Assembly: GCA_002390205.1 (NCBI GenBank)
Contig: DGOV01000072.1
Span: forward strand, 1 to 7,880
Length of the DNA stretch: 7,880 nucleotides
Source of the DNA: Proteobacteria bacterium UBA4457
Lineage (GTDB): Bacteria; Pseudomonadota; Gammaproteobacteria; Ga0077536
Direction of reading: 5' to 3'
Of the stretch, positions 7,250-7,880 are shown piece by piece. The notes beneath the pieces were generated by a model. It worked only from the letters and a program-made list of their open reading frames with translations, had not been told where the DNA came from and searched no databases. A program made the translations under genes and the position numbers. How positions within the stretch are numbered: position 1 is the stretch's first letter; each line of letters opens with the position of its first letter.

Positions 7250-7285
7250 AAACGGACACATCACAGTTGCGATTTACGTCCGTCC
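7250..7285 (-). promoter_or_regulatory. Candidate expression-platform hairpin between aptamer 2 and gcvT
   Basis: On the minus strand GGACGGAC (7285-7278) pairs with GTCCGTTT (7257-7250), extendable by about three more inner pairs with G-U wobbles. No T-tract follows, so it does not look like an intrinsic terminator. Control at translation initiation or through Rho seems more likely than simple attenuation. Its ligand dependence is unknown. Confidence 0.35.
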
Positions 7286-7290
7286 AACCT

Positions 7291-7475
7291 GCCCCCTCTG
7301 TCTTGGAACCTGAAAGTATCGCCTTTGTATAGAAAGGTTTACATCTTCGGTGGGCATATATTTTGCAACACACGCCGCTTTCCAGAGCCTCATCCCATAA
7401 CGGTCCTTTTGCCTGAGAGATTCCGGGGCGGTTACTCCTTCGGCACTAGCGCCTAGCTAGTTTCTCCCGTTATGG
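7291..7475 (-). promoter_or_regulatory. Tandem glycine riboswitch in the gcvT leader
   Basis: Two glycine aptamers read right to left. Aptamer 1 (7395-7475) is closed by a perfect 9-bp P1, CCATAACGG (7395-7403) with CCGTTATGG (7467-7475). On the minus strand it holds the hallmark blocks GCCGAAGGAGTAAC and CGGAATCTCTCAGGCAAAAGGAC. Aptamer 2 (about 7291-7387) is closed by CTCTG/CAGAG (7296-7300 with 7383-7387). It carries CACCGAAGATGTAAAC, a CCTTT/AAAGG hairpin, and CTTTCAGG, which pairs with GGAAAG in place of the usual GAGA/TCTC, a compensated change. The linker is 7 bases, as in other tandem glycine switches. Upstream of a glycine cleavage operon such switches normally turn expression on when glycine binds. 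Recognition is firm; fold details were worked out by eye. Confidence 0.95.
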
Positions 7476-7495
7476 TGTATCGAGAATTGCTTGTA

Positions 7496-7524
7496 ATTAT
7501 TGCAAACAGGCACAAACAACACAA
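7496..7524 (-). promoter_or_regulatory. Candidate promoter of the gcvTHP operon
   Basis: On the minus strand TTGTGT (7524-7519) and AATAAT (7501-7496) are separated by 17 bases. The -10 matches 5 of 6 consensus positions and the -35 only 3 of 6. Initiation would fall near 7489, just ahead of the first riboswitch helix, as expected for a leader RNA. The weak -35 suggests an activator or a different true promoter. Confidence 0.35.
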
Positions 7525-7534
7525 TAGGCTGTTT

Positions 7535-7559
7535 TTTGTTCTTCCTTTTTAGGAACAAA
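7535..7559. repeat. AT-rich inverted repeat in the intergenic region 7476-7728
   Basis: TTTGTTCTT (7535-7543) and AGGAACAAA (7551-7559) form a 9-bp stem (one wobble) with a 7-base loop when read on the plus strand. Neither strand has a T-tract after it, so a terminator call is not supported. The rest of the 253-base stretch between the riboswitch and tRNA-Lys shows only the gcv promoter candidate; I see no credible ORF or known RNA in it. Confidence 0.35.
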
Positions 7560-7728
7560 GAACGCATAGAACTTTTAGCTCTTCTAAACTGGAAAACCTA
7601 CCTTAAAGCTGCGCAAGTGACTAATATTTAGAACATGAATAGTCAGCGAGATAGAGCCGTTCTCATCGGGGCACACAACTCTTAATAAAGCTCGTAGGAG
7701 TATAAATTTGTTTCTGAAGGATGGGGAA

Positions 7729-7804
<76 letters not shown>

Positions 7805-7848
7805 TATAAGCTGTTTCCAAGTCACCCAAATTTTGAGATTGAGTAAAA

Positions 7849-7880
7849 TGGGGTGGACGATGGGGTTTGAACCCACGACC
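7849..7880 (-). tRNA. 3' end of a tRNA, probably tRNA-His, cut by the window edge
   Basis: Visible are the T arm GTGGG-TTCAAAC-CCCAT, the acceptor 3' strand CGTCCAC, a C discriminator (7852) and encoded CCA (7851-7849). A C at position 73 is characteristic of bacterial tRNA-His, where it pairs with the extra G-1. The T arm matches the E. coli tRNA-His GTGGGTTC...CCCAT pattern. The anticodon lies outside the window, so the identity is inferred. Confidence 0.75.

Noticed and set aside
7222..7251. TTG at 7251 as the gcvT start
   Set aside because: It adds ten residues outside the family, whereas the ATG at 7221 has a ribosome binding site and begins directly with the conserved N-terminus.
7241..7456. 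Plus-strand ORF of 71 codons
   Set aside because: It is the complement of the glycine riboswitch, whose conserved RNA blocks explain the sequence.
7535..7559. Inverted repeat as a terminator for the tRNA transcript
   Set aside because: On the minus strand the stem is followed by A-rich sequence rather than a T-tract, and on the plus strand there is no upstream gene to terminate.

Overview
The window looks like chromosome from an uncultured, probably marine, member of the Pseudomonadota, most likely a gammaproteobacterium. This is inferred from a one-piece GcvP, a gcvT-gcvH-gcvP operon behind a tandem glycine riboswitch, a proteobacterial RmuC, a Xi-class glutathionyl-hydroquinone reductase, and tRNA genes with encoded CCA ends. 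Base composition is moderate and there are no mobile-element signatures. Two neighbouring genes end in TGA (the reductase and gcvH), so UGA is a working stop codon here.

Plus strand, 1-2831. The 3' end of rmuC (1-519) is followed by a short spacer with a hairpin and a plausible promoter. Next comes the main item of interest, a 375-residue thioredoxin-fold (redoxin) protein whose reading frame (665-1792) is interrupted by a single in-frame TGA at 1073-1075. That TGA falls where relatives carry the first redox-active cysteine (W-x-S-W-C-G-C-R becomes W-S-S-W-U-G-C-R). The frame stays open and homologous on both sides, and a bacterial-type SECIS hairpin begins 8 bases after the TGA. I read it as one selenoprotein gene that standard gene callers would split in two. 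A glutathionyl-hydroquinone reductase gene (1845-2831) follows in the same direction, making a pair of thiol/selenol redox genes.

Minus strand, 7475 down to 2838. This is the glycine cleavage operon gcvT-gcvH-gcvP, with a 20-base gap and then a near-overlap between genes. Its leader holds two consecutive glycine aptamers (7395-7475 and about 7291-7387), followed by a possible expression platform just before gcvT. The proteins form the T, H and P parts of the glycine cleavage system, which breaks glycine into CO2, ammonia and methylene-tetrahydrofolate; the L protein is not in the window. gcvP converges on the reductase gene with 6 bases between stop codons.

Right edge. A tRNA-Lys(CUU) gene (7729-7804) and the 3' end of what is probably tRNA-His (7849-7880) lie on the minus strand. 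The 253 bases between the riboswitch and tRNA-Lys hold a candidate gcv promoter and an AT-rich inverted repeat, but no gene that I can support.
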